Positions 1 to 10,870 are shown, counted from the first letter of the stretch. The stretch: DNA of 64,000 nucleotides from Ypsolopha sequella (GCA_934047225.1 OW203986.1:17301221-17365220); one strand, 5' to 3'. Numbers and translations: made by a program. Notes: generated by a model from the sequence alone, not told the origin.

Positions 1-450
1 GTAAGAGCTACCGCGCACTCTACAGAGCATTTCGTAGCCAAAACAACTTAGTATGAGTAATGTGCCTTGTTAAACAATATTATTTAAAACAAAATCCTTG
101 TTAGGAACATCAACATCGAATACATAAAATAAATTCATTATAATAGATAAATACTTCCACTTAGACACTGGGAAAAATATGGTAAAATGAAAATAAAATA
201 CCGGAAGTGGACATATTTTTCAAGAAAATTTTACAAAACAATAATAAATATACAGAAAACTTTCAAAATCACTCCCAAATACCGCAATGCATTATTTAAA
301 ATTTACAAAAGTTTTAAAAATTACTTGTTAATTTGTATAAAAAATAATATTATTTTTTATTTTTATTTATTGTTATTTTTATTTATGTATTTTATTTTAT
401 TTTATTTTTATTTTTATTTTTATTATTTTGTATTTACAAAAAATCAAAAA
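1..450. other. AT-rich sequence, no gene seen
   Basis: No coding pattern or repeat copy was recognised here. Positions about 330-440 are a T/A low-complexity tract. The open frame through it encodes mostly F, Y and L and is a composition artefact. Confidence 0.5.
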
Positions 451-495
451 CCGGTCAAGTGCGAGTAGGACTCCTGGCCCGAGGATTCCGTACTG
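451..495 (+). repeat. Fragment of the GGTTCCGTACC dispersed repeat (5' end)
   Basis: The stretch resembles the 5' end of longer copies at 9602 and 14073 (CCGGCCAAGTGCGAGTCGGA type followed by a TTCCGTAC motif). It is a short degenerate fragment of a repeat seen many times in this window and familiar from lepidopteran genomes. Confidence 0.55.
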
Positions 496-610
496 TTCTC
501 AAATAAGTTACGAGACTTGATTAATTTGAACAAAAATACAGAGTGAAAGTGAATGTGTTTTATTTGTTCAGCATTAGGTAACACGAAGTTATTTTGGTTA
601 AAAAGTACTT

Positions 611-811
611 GATTATTGCAAAATGGCTCACCTCAATAACTATTGTTGATCAGGATAGCCAACCAGTTTCAGCAGATTCAGACTACGAGGCGCAACGTCG
701 TCGTCGCGGAAGCGTCTTCACTCGCCCAGAAGAAGGCAGACTGAATCTGCTGAAACTGGTTGGCTGTCCCGATCAAAAATAGTTATTGAGGTGAGCGGTT
801 CTGCAATAATC
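611..811. mobile_element. Small foldback element, arms about 70 bp
   Basis: Positions 611-681 and 741-811 are near-perfect reverse complements. The left arm begins GATTATTGCA and the right arm ends TGCAATAATC. The roughly 59-bp loop is GC-richer than its surroundings. An open frame crosses both arms and the loop (594-782, non-ATG start); its loop part encodes an arginine run followed by GSVF. No transposase is present. It could be a foldback MITE or a hairpin made from a captured fragment. Confidence 0.75.
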
Positions 812-856
812 ATGTTTTATCCTCAATTTCAAATTCAAATAGATTATTTTGCAAAG

Positions 857-996
857 CAGGTATAGATATATACACTTTTTACACGTCAAATTTAATCAAA
901 TAAAAAAAATATATGTAATAAAATAATAAATGTACATGAACTAAATTAAAGGTTTATTTAATTAATGTAGCAATATATTTACGATTTAAATGATAG
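857..996 (+). repeat. Dispersed repeat C, copy 1
   Basis: About 135 bp are shared in direct orientation with 59555-59690. Shared runs include AATATATGTAAT and a TTTATTTAATT...ATGTAGCAATATAT block. Function is unknown. The copies lie at opposite ends of the window. Confidence 0.7.
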
Positions 997-1033
997 GTAA
1001 AATATATATTATACAAGGTAAAATCCAAATCAG

Positions 1034-1088
1034 CCGCCCGAACCCATACCGGAGACCCGGCCAGGGACCAGGAACAAGGTTCAATGAT
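1034..1088 (+). repeat. Short dispersed repeat, second copy at 15611-15668
   Basis: Both copies contain a CCGCCC start, a GGAGACnCGG block and GGAACAAGGTTCAATGA about 30 bp later. Too short to classify. Confidence 0.45.
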
Positions 1089-1552
1089 CACCAAGTTTTC
1101 AAGTTTCATTCAATTCGATAAAAAGTATTTGCCAGTTATTTGTACATCGCTGTACTTAAGTAGGTTAACCTAGAAAACATGAAAAATTCCGTTCTAATAA
1201 TATTGTTTACAGTACAGGTAAAGTAAATTCTCACGGAAATAGTGTTTCCCCAGGCTGGTAATACAAACAAGATAGAAGAGGTCCACATTTTTCAGCGCGT
1301 CTCATGAATTTGTTAGTGGGGTTCTTTCTATCTCCGCTGTGTGTGACCCTCGTTTTAGCTCGAGCTCAATGGAAAACAGGCCAGCAGCGGCGATGTGAAC
1401 CCTTATTCTAGTTACCAAATCCATTAGAAACAGAAACTCAGTAACAGTACTGTTGACATGGTTATTTCCAACCATTTAATGCAGGAGAAGCCTTAACCAC
1501 AAAATTCGGATATACAGAGTAAAATGAAACCCGGATGGACGCCGTATACTTA

Positions 1553-1973
1553 GGCCCACTCGCAGCATGTTCTTAACTCGACTTTAACTCGGGTTAAGTC
1601 AAAAAATAGAGAGTTAAGAAAAAGCTCTCTTGCACCAATCAAAATCTCGGATTAAACTAGGGTTAAAATAAGAGAAAGTCATCAGAATTTAACCCGACTC
1701 TCACCTCGAGTTAAACTCGGGTTAGCGAAGTAATGTTAGCAGTTTGACTTAAATTGTGTTGTTTCCAATGATATTATATAGAAACTATACCTCATTGGTT
1801 GCAACTAATTACTTTATGGTAAAATCAAATGTCAAACAACTCGGGTTTACTAACCCACTTCGATATTATCATGGTGCAATAGGACTAATGAAATGTCGGG
1901 TTAGTTAACTCGTCCCTTGGGTTAGTTAACCCGAGGATTAAGGATTTTTTCTCTATCATGCTGCAAGTGAGCC
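1553..1973. mobile_element. PIF/Harbinger-type MITE with TTA target duplication
   Basis: The element starts GGCCCACTCGCAGCATG and ends with the inverse of GGCTCACTTGCAGCATG. TTA flanks both sides (1550-1552 and 1974-1976). The interior holds many copies of an ACTCGGGTTA / TAACCCGA motif in both orientations, so it can fold on itself. A 3-bp TWA duplication with GG-starting termini is the hallmark of PIF/Harbinger. There is no transposase, so it would depend on one supplied elsewhere. Its termini differ from the Harbinger at 51494, so that element is probably not its partner. Confidence 0.8.
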
Positions 1974-1976
1974 TTA

Positions 1977-3041
1977 ACGGGTTACTGCGGCGTCATAGCT
2001 GTAAAAATTGTTTGTAAATAGGGAGCTTGAACTGCAGACGACTGTACATATGTCTGTACTGTACATATTTTATATTCAATACGTGTAGTGCCTTATTAGT
2101 CGTATATTACTATGTGTAGCCTTTTTCACGTGAGAAAAGGGTCTTGCTGAAAACCAGCGCTGTGCTGTAAATCTTGAATTTACATGCATAGCATATGCTG
2201 AGCATGTTCCCTTTTGTCGCCAGCAAAGTCACTGAATGCATTGTAAAGCAAATAACACTCTTGTGGACATATAGTAGTTACATTTTACTGTTATAATATT
2301 ATACTTTACTAACGTGTTTTTATATTTATGATGTTGGCCACAATAAAGCTTTCTTATTCTTATATGTTACCCGTAAACGTTCATATATCTACGTGGTAGT
2401 GGGAGAGCCTCCTCAATCGTAGAAGCTACGCTAAAGCGACCTACGCTCGCTACGCACCCGCTACATAATTAAGTTTACATATTTTTTTTACTCAGATTTC
2501 AAAATATGTTGATTATTTTTATGAGCTTAAATTTCCGTTTTTTTTTAGCAGCTTTTTTACAGAATTACCCGTAATAAGAACTTTTAGTGGAGGGCTTTGA
2601 AAGAACGTCATAAAGCGAATGGCAGTGCATTAACGTTGGCACCGAGTCAAGGTCGTAAACAAAAAGAGGGACCGCAGAAACTATCAGAGGTTTACTTTCT
2701 AGAAAACAGTATTAAAGGGCTTTTGAGCATTTTTGCATTGAGCTGTAGTTTTGACGGCAATTTCGATGCCATCCATCACTTCACAAATAAAATAAGCACA
2801 AACATTAAAATAGCGTAACTCTTTGTTTGAACCATACTGATCACGAAACATTTGCAGCATTGATCACATCTACCGTATCTAACTGATTTCTTTCACGATT
2901 TTTCTTTTGACTTCGTTTCCGCCCAAAGGTTGTCTGGCAGTAATCGCCTTAAGTGATAAGGCCGCGAGAATTGTAACCTACCTTGTAACTTGTTTTTCTT
3001 CCCTAGGGCCTTGAAAACAATTATTTATATATACATATATA
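1977..3041. other. No gene recognised
   Basis: No coding evidence was found. Positions 2405-2465 hold clustered GTAGC/GCTAC-type short inverted motifs of unknown meaning. The rest looks like ordinary AT-rich intergenic sequence. Confidence 0.4.
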
Positions 3042-3914
3042 CAGAGTGGAAAAAATTTAAGGGCCCTGGTTGGGAACTACCTTAAATCCTTTAGTTAGCT
3101 TATTTTACTGAAAGGAAACATTCCTTTATTTTTTAAAACAAACATAACTGCATTCAAAGATCTTCTAAAATTCGCTTGTCTCACCCGGGAATCGAACCAA
3201 CTTAAAATTAAAAAAATACATCCTCGCTATTTTATTATACGAATCGGTAGGATTATTGTTCAGAATAAAATTTGTCTAATAAACATTTGGTCTTTGAAAT
3301 AAAAAAGTGCAAACTAATATTTATTTTATTTTATCATCAATACGAAGAACACATAGACATGAAACATTTTTTTAACCAAAACGGATATTAAGAAGAGAAA
3401 AGAATCCTGATAAGTTAAAGCAAAACAAAACAAAATTTGAAATTGGAACGAATACTATTATCGGTTTTAAAAATTTTGAAAGTTATCGTTTGAATTTCAA
3501 ATTAGCAAGCTTGTACTTCATACGATGCCTTTGGATGTTAGAGAGATAAGAAAATTATAACGTGTCATTTACTTGTTACAAGTGAAAAGTACTACGTATT
3601 GTTAATAAAGAACTTGTAATAAATATTCAATTTCATGGGTTTTCTCGTACAACAGATGAGTGTAAGACCAAAAGTTTATTAGACAAATTTTATCCTGAAA
3701 AATAATCCTACCGATTCGTATAATAAAGTAGCGAGGGTTTATTTTTTTAATTTTTAGTTGGGTCGATTCCCGGGTGAGACAAGCGAATTTTAGAATATCT
3801 TTGAATGCAGTTTCGTTCCTTTAAAAAATAAAGAAATGTTCCTTTCAGTAAAATAAGCTAACTCAAGTATTTAAGGTTGCTCCCCTCCAGGGCCCTTGAA
3901 TTTTTTCCATCCTG
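3042..3914. mobile_element. Large foldback element, arms about 260 bp
   Basis: Positions 3042-3297 and about 3669-3914 are reverse complements with a few indels. The ends are CAGAGTGGAAAAAATTTAAG and the inverse of CAGGATGGAAAAAATTCAAG, set in TA-rich flanks that hide the target duplication. Each arm carries a CTCACCCGGGAATCGA block, whose complement resembles a tRNA B box (TCGATTCCCGGGT). The 370-bp centre has no open frame. It is a non-autonomous long-TIR element or an inverted duplication of a SINE-like unit. Confidence 0.85.
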
Positions 3915-4591
3915 TATATATATATTATCTGCGTTTTTGGTCTGCTCCTTCGGTACATTTGGACAACTCCGGGTAGATAAGATTGACGTAGCCAGTCCAA
4001 TTTCACTTTGCAGTCTACACACTGACGTCAGGTTTTGGAGCGCTACACGGGTTTTCGAATGTGATTGATTTGTTTAATACCAAGAATACTGCGCTCTCTC
4101 CACTGCTTTGGAGAAACTAGTTTCAATATTGAAAACAATGCAGAAAACAAGTCGTCGTCCTTCCTTACCCTTTTAAGTTTAAATCTTAGTTCGTATCCAA
4201 AATGAAATGAAATCAATACCAAGTAGAGATGCCAACCACAGCCTCGTCAAATGAACGATGTCTCGGTCACACTGCGGGGTGGTCGACCTGTCAACTTTAA
4301 CGAATAACCCAATGGACGCGCAATATATGCAGTTGATTATGTATTGCCGAAATTTGCCTTTATACCTAGTTACCTAGTAATTTAGAATCTCATAAAAGTT
4401 AATATAAGTAAATGAAAGAAATATTGCAATATAAATTTCTTTTCAAGTAAAACGTGGGTAATATTTGCGTAGTTAACGTTAACTTTACCTAGGTTCATAT
4501 TAAAAGAGTAGAACCCGGTGTGTCTGTGTATTGAAGAAAAGAAATAAAAATAAAGAAGAATAATAAAATACAAATCAGCGACTTTTAGAAT
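3915..4591. other. No gene recognised
   Basis: Ordinary AT-rich sequence without recognisable coding or repeat content. Confidence 0.4.
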
Positions 4592-5038
4592 TCTATTCTG
4601 TCTGTCTGTTTATTCACGCACATCTCCGAAACCACTGAACGGATTTGGATGCTGTTTTTTTATTATTATTGTAGTAATCTAATAATATAGGCTACAAGGT
4701 GTGTTCATAAAATTGAGCCCAAGCTGAAAAAGGGGTAGAGTTGAATAAACGCGGGTGGGGTCGCGGGTACTTTAAAATTAATAAAGTACTTTAATAATTT
4801 ACACACTAACATATTAATCTGTTCGTTCAGTGAGTAATTGTGCGACTTTAGTTTATAAAGTTCTTCGCAACGTCGTGGAAGCTATCGAAGTGGAAGTATC
4901 GCTAGCTTTGTTTGGGATATTGTCAGTTTGTATATTCAATTGAGCGGGAGTGAGAGCACTTATCATGTTTGTTTCTGAACAAAAAAATGTAGTTTGTTTC
5001 CTGTAGGCCACGCGGGTGAAGTCGCGGGCAGAAGCTAG
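4592..5038 (+). mobile_element. Non-autonomous Helitron, 3' end clear
   Basis: The 3' end reads TGTAGGCCACGCGGGTGAAG, then TCGCGGGCAGAAG and CTAG (5035-5038), followed by T. This GC hairpin plus CTAG is the lepidopteran Helitron 3' terminus, and the last 50 bp match the ends at 19252 and 63951. The 5' end is a guess: TCTATTCTGTCTGTCTG at 4592 begins with TC. There is no Rep/helicase coding, so it is non-autonomous. Confidence 0.75.
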
Positions 5039-5344
5039 TACTAAATAAAAATTTAAAGAATTTATTGAAGCGAAGCATTATCCACAGTGTCTCTAAGTAT
5101 ACTCAATATTAAATTAATTGTGTTTTTGCGAGTTGATTTAAATTTTTTTCTTTCTTAAGACCTTTCTGGACTACGGTTTAAGATCATTATTCAAAATATT
5201 AAAGTCAATGATGAGTCCACTGTATAACTAGGTTTTTATTGCACATTAACCTGCCGATGACCTGACACATTGCATGACCTGGAGAAACTTAGAGATGGGA
5301 CTGCAAAGCTGTGGATAAACGGGTTACCATCGGTGAACCGTTCA

Positions 5345-6180
5345 CTGGTTACCATAGTATATGCAGATTGCCGACGTAAACTAACGAAGTCTCGATACTG
5401 GTTACCATAATAAATGCAGATTTCCGACGTAAACTAACGAAGTCTCGGTACTGGTTACCATAGTATATGCAGATTTACGACGTAAACTAACGAAGTCTCG
5501 ATACTGGTTACCATAGTATATGCAGATTGCCGACGTAAACTAAAGAAGTCTCGATACTGGTTACCATAGTATATGCAGATTGCCGACGTAAACTAACGAA
5601 GTCTCGATACTGGTTACCATAGTATATGCAAATTGCCGACGTAAACTAACGAAGTCTCTTCGATACTGGTTACCATAGTATATGCAGATTTCCGACGTAA
5701 ACTAACGAAGTCTCGATACTGGTTACCATAGTATATGCAGATTTCCGACGTAAACTAACGAAGTCTCGGTACTGGTTACCATAGTCTATGCAGATTTCCG
5801 ACGTAAACTAACGAAGTCTCTTCGATACTGGTTACCATAGTATATGCAGATTTCCGACGTAAACTAACGAAGTCTCGATACTGGTTACCACAGTATATGC
5901 AGATTTCCGACGTAAACTAACGAAGTCTCGGTACTGGTTACCATAGTATATGCAGATTTCCGACGTAAACTAACGAAGTCTCGATACTGGTTACCACAGT
6001 ATATGCAGATTTCCGACGTAAACTAACGAAGTCTCGGTACTGGCTACCATAGTATATGCAGATTTCCGACGTAAACTAACGAAGTCTCTTCGATACTGGT
6101 TACCACAGTATATGCAGATTTCCGACGTAAACTAACAAAGTCTCGGTACTGGTTACCGTAGTATAATAATATGCAGATTT
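5345..6180. repeat. Satellite of 53-bp units, about 16 copies
   Basis: Each unit begins CTGGTTACCATAGTATATGC and continues through a CCGACGTAAACTAACGAAG core. Units are 53 bp, or 56 bp where TTC is inserted before CGATA (copies starting near 5610, 5772 and 6040). Unit ends vary between CGATA, CGGTA and TTCGATA, and CCATAG alternates with CCACAG. The last copy is degraded. Identity between units is very high, so the array is young or homogenised. Confidence 0.95.
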
Positions 6181-6259
6181 CATGAATAACCTGCGTTAAA
6201 CTAAGTTACCGAAAAATAAATACAAAATATACCGAAAAAAAAATCATATTTAAGGCGCT

Positions 6260-6900
6260 ACGGAAAAAACATCGATACTTTAAGAACTTGCATATCTACT
6301 TCAGTAAATAATGTATTATTTTGATAAAATAGTATATTATTTTTGGAATCTTTTTCTAGGGATCTTTTAAAACAAAAACGCGATTGGAGAAATTCGGCTC
6401 GATAGAAATATTTATTGAAATGAGGACTTTTTCGACACCAATTCTCCTGGTTTGACAATTCAGAATGACATATGGACTGCAATTATATTTTATTAGATGG
6501 GTTTTAACAGTATTTAGGACCTGCCTCCCTATTCTGTATCTTTGGTTGCCAACTAAACTGGGTGCCTATTATCAAAAACATAGATAAAAACTGAAATTTC
6601 AAAATTGCCTTAAGTGGGTATTGAACTATTTACGAACTGTGACGTCACTTCAAGTGCGAAAATACCCTTAGGAAATCGGAATTCGATAGTATATCTATGT
6701 TTTTGATGATAGAAACGCAGTCCAGAAGGCAACTAGAGATACATAATAGGCCCGCTGGTTAAACGAAATTTTGATAGCAACTTTAGTACATTTTATATTA
6801 ATAAAAAACCGACTTTTTGCTACTTTTCCACGAATCCGTCCCTCTCGCACTGAGCCTTTTTTCGCATATGGAGTAACAGGGACGCTAAAACTTTTACATA
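6260..6900 (-). repeat. Dispersed repeat E, copy 1, interrupted by a MITE
   Basis: Positions 6775-6897 and about 6340-6420 both match, inverted, the single block at 10585-10870 (for example AAAAGTTTTAGCGTCCCTG in the second copy). The MITE at 6522-6757 lies between the two matching parts, so it appears to have inserted into this copy. Coding frames on either strand are repeat shadows. Confidence 0.65.
6522..6757. mobile_element. 236-bp TIR element (MITE), copy 1
   Basis: Imperfect terminal inverted repeats contain GTATCTTTGGTTGCC and its inverse. A second copy of the same length is at 13697-13932. Inner inverted motifs CAAAAACATAGAT and ATCTATGTTTTTG extend the arms. There is no coding capacity and the superfamily is unknown. 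Confidence 0.75.
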
Positions 6901-7078
6901 TCGCCTTAAGTAACAAACGAGAACTTGTTCAAATTTTAAATTTACGAAATGTAAACTGAAATTTCGCATGATATACTAAACTTGTAGACAGAAATACTGA
7001 CTTTGCCCTGCTAAAACACAATTTTAACGTTCCAATTGTAGGAACTAGCTTAGTGACAAACTGGGTTAATATTAAATT

Positions 7079-7421
7079 GTTTTTCAATGCAAGTGCTCGT
7101 AAAGGCCCATTTTTTATGCATCAAGTCGATTATTTTGCCCTAGGGCTTTATTATTATTTTTTTTTTAATTTATGTACGAGAGGTTGGCTAACCTGCAACC
7201 TTTCCTGTGTACGATAAATTTTATACTTTTTTTTTCACTGTTTAATGGCTCTGGATACAGTTCTTTTGAGCCAATTATAATTTAAAGTTCACAAGATTAT
7301 ATTTGTTTATTTCCTCACACTATGCATTGAAAAACGTAGTACGATACACGGGCATAAGAGCAATAAATTGCTTGGTTACCTCGTAGTTTATTCTTTTTCG
7401 CCCTTGTAGCATAAACTACTA
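7079..7421 (-). repeat. Dispersed repeat D, copy 1
   Basis: Inverted relative to copies at 12903-13132 and 53441-53838. Shared landmarks, read on the minus strand, are the GTAGTTTATGCTAC end, the block around TTTTCAATGCATAG, the GGCTCAAAAG / ACTGTATCCAGAG block, CCCTAGGGCAAAATAATCGA and the TTGCATTGAAAAA end. No coding potential; class unknown. Confidence 0.75.
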
Positions 7422-8622
7422 TTAATAAAATCAATCATCAAAATGGGTTTTATATAAAATAACTTACAATATAATATTTATATCTCAGGATAATTACTAT
7501 TTGAGTTCCTCTACGAATTCGGTGAGATTGTAGATTTGTAGAAGTCCGACTTGCTACTGAAGTGGTGATTAGGCTAGCGAAGTCAGCCTTCCAGACTGTC
7601 CATAGAGTGTGTATAAAATAATCGGAGGCGTCAAAGGAACGCCCCGCCAGTGTGCGTTGAGGAGCAGACGGACTAACGAAGCCGGAGCTAGCTGAGGCTG
7701 ATTGCCGAAGGCGACTAAAAAGCCGAAGCGGCGCATAGCGGCGCGACGCTGCTGAGTGAGGATATCTGCGACGAATTGGTATAGATTAAATTATGTTAAG
7801 GTGTGTTAATTCGGAAATCATTTCGAGATTTAGGTTTAATTAGCCGTATTTTCGAACTTTTGGTCTAAAAAACCTCATAATGATGAATATTTTTACGAAA
7901 AAGCTGCAACTTCCATTTGCCTTCGTGTGACGTCACTTGAGAAATGGCTGTTTAGAAATGAGTCCTTTGCTATCAACATAAATTTGACAGCTGGATGACA
8001 GATTAGTAGACATACAGAGACATACGACTTTTTTATAAGCAATCACACATCACAATCAGTGTAATGTTCAAAATTCTCAAATGACGTCATATCGGCCAAT
8101 TCTTTAAAAATCATAAAAAAAGTAATGGTTAATTTATATACCAAAATAATGAAAACCATATCCTAAAATGGCGTATAATCATTGAAAAAAATAAAAATTA
8201 AATCTTTTCGAAATGAAGCTATGGGAATTACAAGGCGTCATGTCAAGCGCCGTGCTTCGAGCGCCGCAGCTGTTGCTTCTAGAAAATAATGTAACAGTAC
8301 CATTTTGCCCGCGGCTCTGTCTTCCTTTCGTCATACGGAAATTGTAGATAATAGTATAAAAGCACCTAAGTTTACAAAATGTATAAGGTCGAATTAAAAT
8401 TTAATTCGGAGATTTTCGATGAAAATTACTGACAATAGTTTTCGCTTAAATGTATTTTAAACTGGTTGAATAGTATACGAGTAATACTACGTAGCTTTTG
8501 ATGTATTGAGTTTTCGCAATTTCTGTATTTCATTCGGTAGTTTTCGAATATCTGTTAGGACAAAAGATTTTGCTAACTTAATATGAATAGAAGTAATATT
8601 CAATATTTGAACAACTCCATTT
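7422..8622. other. No gene recognised; local GC-rich patch
   Basis: Positions about 7600-7760 are unusually GC-rich and hold repeated GCCGAAG / GCGGCGC motifs, but all frames are closed. The remainder is AT-rich and unremarkable. Confidence 0.35.
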
Positions 8623-9242
8623 ATAGGGTTCCGTACCCAAAGGGTAACCAATGGGACCCTATTACTAAGACTCCGCTGTCGGTCTGTCTGTCCGTCTGTC
8701 TGTTCATCTGTCTGTCCATCTGTCTGTCCGTCTGTCTGTCCGTCTGTCTGTCCGTCTGTCTGTCCGTCTGTCTGTCCGTCTGTCTGTCTGTCTGTCTGTC
8801 CGTCTATCTGTCCGTCTGTCTGTCCGTCTGTCTGTCCGTCTGTCTGTCCGTCTGTCTGTGCGTCTGTCTGTCCGTCTGTCTGTCCGTCTGTCTGTCCGTC
8901 TGTCTGTCCGTCTGTCTGTCCGTCTGTCTGTCCGTCTGTCTGTCCGTCTGTCCGTCTGTCTGTCCGTCTGTCTGTCCGTCTGTCTGTCCGTCTGTCTGTC
9001 CATCTGTCTGTCCGTCGGTCCGTCTGTCATCAGGCTGTATCTCATGAACCGTGATAGTTAGACAGTTGAAATTTTCATAGATGATGTATTTCTGTTGCCG
9101 CTGTAACAACGAGTACTAAAAACAGAATAAAATAAATATTTAAGGGGGCTCCCATACAACAAACTTGATTTTTTTGCCATTTTTATAAATAATGGTACGG
9201 AACCCTTCGTGCGCAAGTCCGACTCGAACTTGGCCGGTTTTT
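8623..9242 (-). repeat. GGTTCCGTACC dispersed repeat, expanded copy
   Basis: The ends are TAGGGTTCCGTACCCAAAGG at left and GGTACGGAACCCTTCGTGCG at right. Inner parts (the TATCTCATGAACCGTGATAG region and AAGGGGGCTCCCATACAACA) match the opposite-strand copies at 9602 and 14073. The short GACAGACGG run found in those copies is expanded here into about 350 bp of simple repeat. Long open frames on both strands come only from that expansion. Confidence 0.8.
8682..9030. repeat. (TCTGTCCG)n microsatellite inside a dispersed repeat
   Basis: About 350 bp of alternating TCTG and TCCG with few interruptions. Frames in several registers remain open and encode runs such as LSVCLSVC or TDRQTDRR. These are not proteins. 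Confidence 0.95.
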
Positions 9243-9261
9243 TAATTTATTTGTCGGAGGT

Positions 9262-9436
9262 ATTATACCTTTTTAATTTTGGGTCAACATTCTACATAAA
9301 ATATAAAAATTTCAGGTCTCTATCTCATTCCGTCTAAGAACTAGAGACCCGTGACATACGGACGGACAGACAAGCAGCAGGATAGCAGACTGACATTAAT
9401 AGGGCTCCGTTTTTCTCTTTGGGTACGGAACCCTAA
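9262..9436 (+). repeat. GGTTCCGTACC dispersed repeat, 3' part
   Basis: Ends TTTGGGTACGGAACCCTAAG after a short GACGGACAGACA tract. It is only the downstream part of the repeat and sits next to the larger inverted copy. Confidence 0.65.
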
Positions 9437-9601
9437 GAACTATGGAATACAAGGAATGCTTACTATAGGTGTTCCATTAAAAAATCAATACAATAAAATC
9501 CCTTTTAAAATCACTAGAAATCTGCCTTAGCAATTTTTCTGCACGTGCCAGAATAGCCGTCCAGATCGGATCCATTCTGCAGATAAAGTTGGAAATAAAA
9601 A

Positions 9602-9893
9602 ACTGGCCAAGTGCGAATCAGACTCGCGCACGAAGGCTTCCGTACCATTATCTATAAAAAACGGCAAAAAAAACATGTCTGTTGTATGGGAGCCCCCTTA
9701 AATATTTATTTTATTCTGTTTTAGCGGCAACAGAAATACATCATCTGTGAAAATTTCAACTGTCTAACTATCACGGTTCATGTGATACAGCCTGATGACA
9801 GACGGACAGACGGACAGACGGACAGACAGATGGACAGCGGAGTCTTAGTAATAGGGTCCCGTTGGTTACCCTTTGGGTACGGAACCCTAAAAA
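9602..9893 (+). repeat. GGTTCCGTACC dispersed repeat, full-length copy
   Basis: Starts with ACTGGCCAAGTGCGAATCAG, passes through CATGTCTGTTGTATGGGAGC and a (GACAGACG) run, and ends GGGTACGGAACCCTAAAA. About 290 bp, closely matching 14073-14371. The inverted ends (TTCCGTACC / GGTACGGAA) suggest a TIR-like or foldable element. It is an abundant type in Lepidoptera; its class is not certain from sequence alone. Confidence 0.8.
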
Positions 9894-10584
9894 GAACATT
9901 TATTTATAAAAAAACTATATATATTTGTAACAGTTGGATTGTATGTAGAATTATTATTATATTATGGATTTATCTATTTAAATGTTATTGAATAAATAAG
10001 CTCCTAGTCTTTTTTATAACTTGTAAGGCAAACTGAAAACGATGCAAAATTTATTTCCCGGTATAAGTAGGAAAATAATTAAAATTTTGTGCCGTCAGAC
10101 GAAAAGTGATATACAGGGAAATTATGAAAGTGTATGTTTTGTGTTCACCCACCTGAGAGAAATTGAGTGGGATTGAGGGGGATAGCGGGGGATAGGGTGG
10201 TTCCACGTTTTCAATTTCACCTCATCATGACATTTTCAAGAAGTCATTACATTAGGCGCTATAATTACGATTTGACGACTTTTCATAACAGCACCATGAA
10301 TTTTGTAACAAATTACACGCTTACATATATCAAATGAAACTGCGTGTTTTGTAATTTGTACGCTGTAGCGGATCCAGGGGAAGGCTAGGGGGCTGAAGCC
10401 ACCCCCCAAAATGTATGTTATAGGACTCACACATTTCATTATACTACAATATGATGATAATTTTCTACTTATGTTGTACTAATACCTAAATGTTAAACTA
10501 AACTGACTAAACAGTCTTGAATTTACTTACCTAAGTGTAAATTCATTTGATAAACGGTGAAGGAAAACAGTAACGTAATCGTAA
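9894..10584. other. No gene recognised
   Basis: AT-rich. A short G-rich patch occurs around 10155-10200. No supported coding region. Confidence 0.4.
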
Positions 10585-10870
10585 AAGTTTTAGCGTCCCT
10601 GTTACTCCATATGCGAAAAAACCCTTAGTGCGAGTGGGAGGGATTCGTGGAAAAGTAGCAAAAAGTCGGTTTTTTATTAATATAAAATGTACTTAGCTAT
10701 TTTGTCAAAAAGATTTTCAAGGAGACTACAAATACATAATATCCACATTTTAAATGCAATTTCACAATGAAATTAGTTGATGAGATCTTTTCGGAATTAA
10801 ATTCTATCGAGAAAATTTCATCCAATCGCGTTTTCCTTCAGTGAGAATCTTAATCAAATACTCAATAAAC
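10585..10870 (+). repeat. Dispersed repeat E, copy 2 (uninterrupted)
   Basis: Inverted counterpart of 6260-6900 without the MITE. Shared blocks are AAAAGTTTTAGCGTCCCTG, GGATTCGTGGAAAAGTAGC and a CCAATCGCGTTTT block. Confidence 0.65.

Noticed and set aside
3775..3795. Possible tRNA gene from a B-box-like motif
   Set aside because: No A box or cloverleaf around it, and the same block occurs in inverse in the other arm of a foldback.
5345..6180. CRISPR-like regular array
   Set aside because: Contiguous 53-bp tandem units without spacers; satellite.
8583..9109. Long open frames on both strands with LSVC or TDRR repeats
   Set aside because: They exist only because the (TCTGTCCG)n microsatellite is open in several registers. 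No start context or flanking domain.
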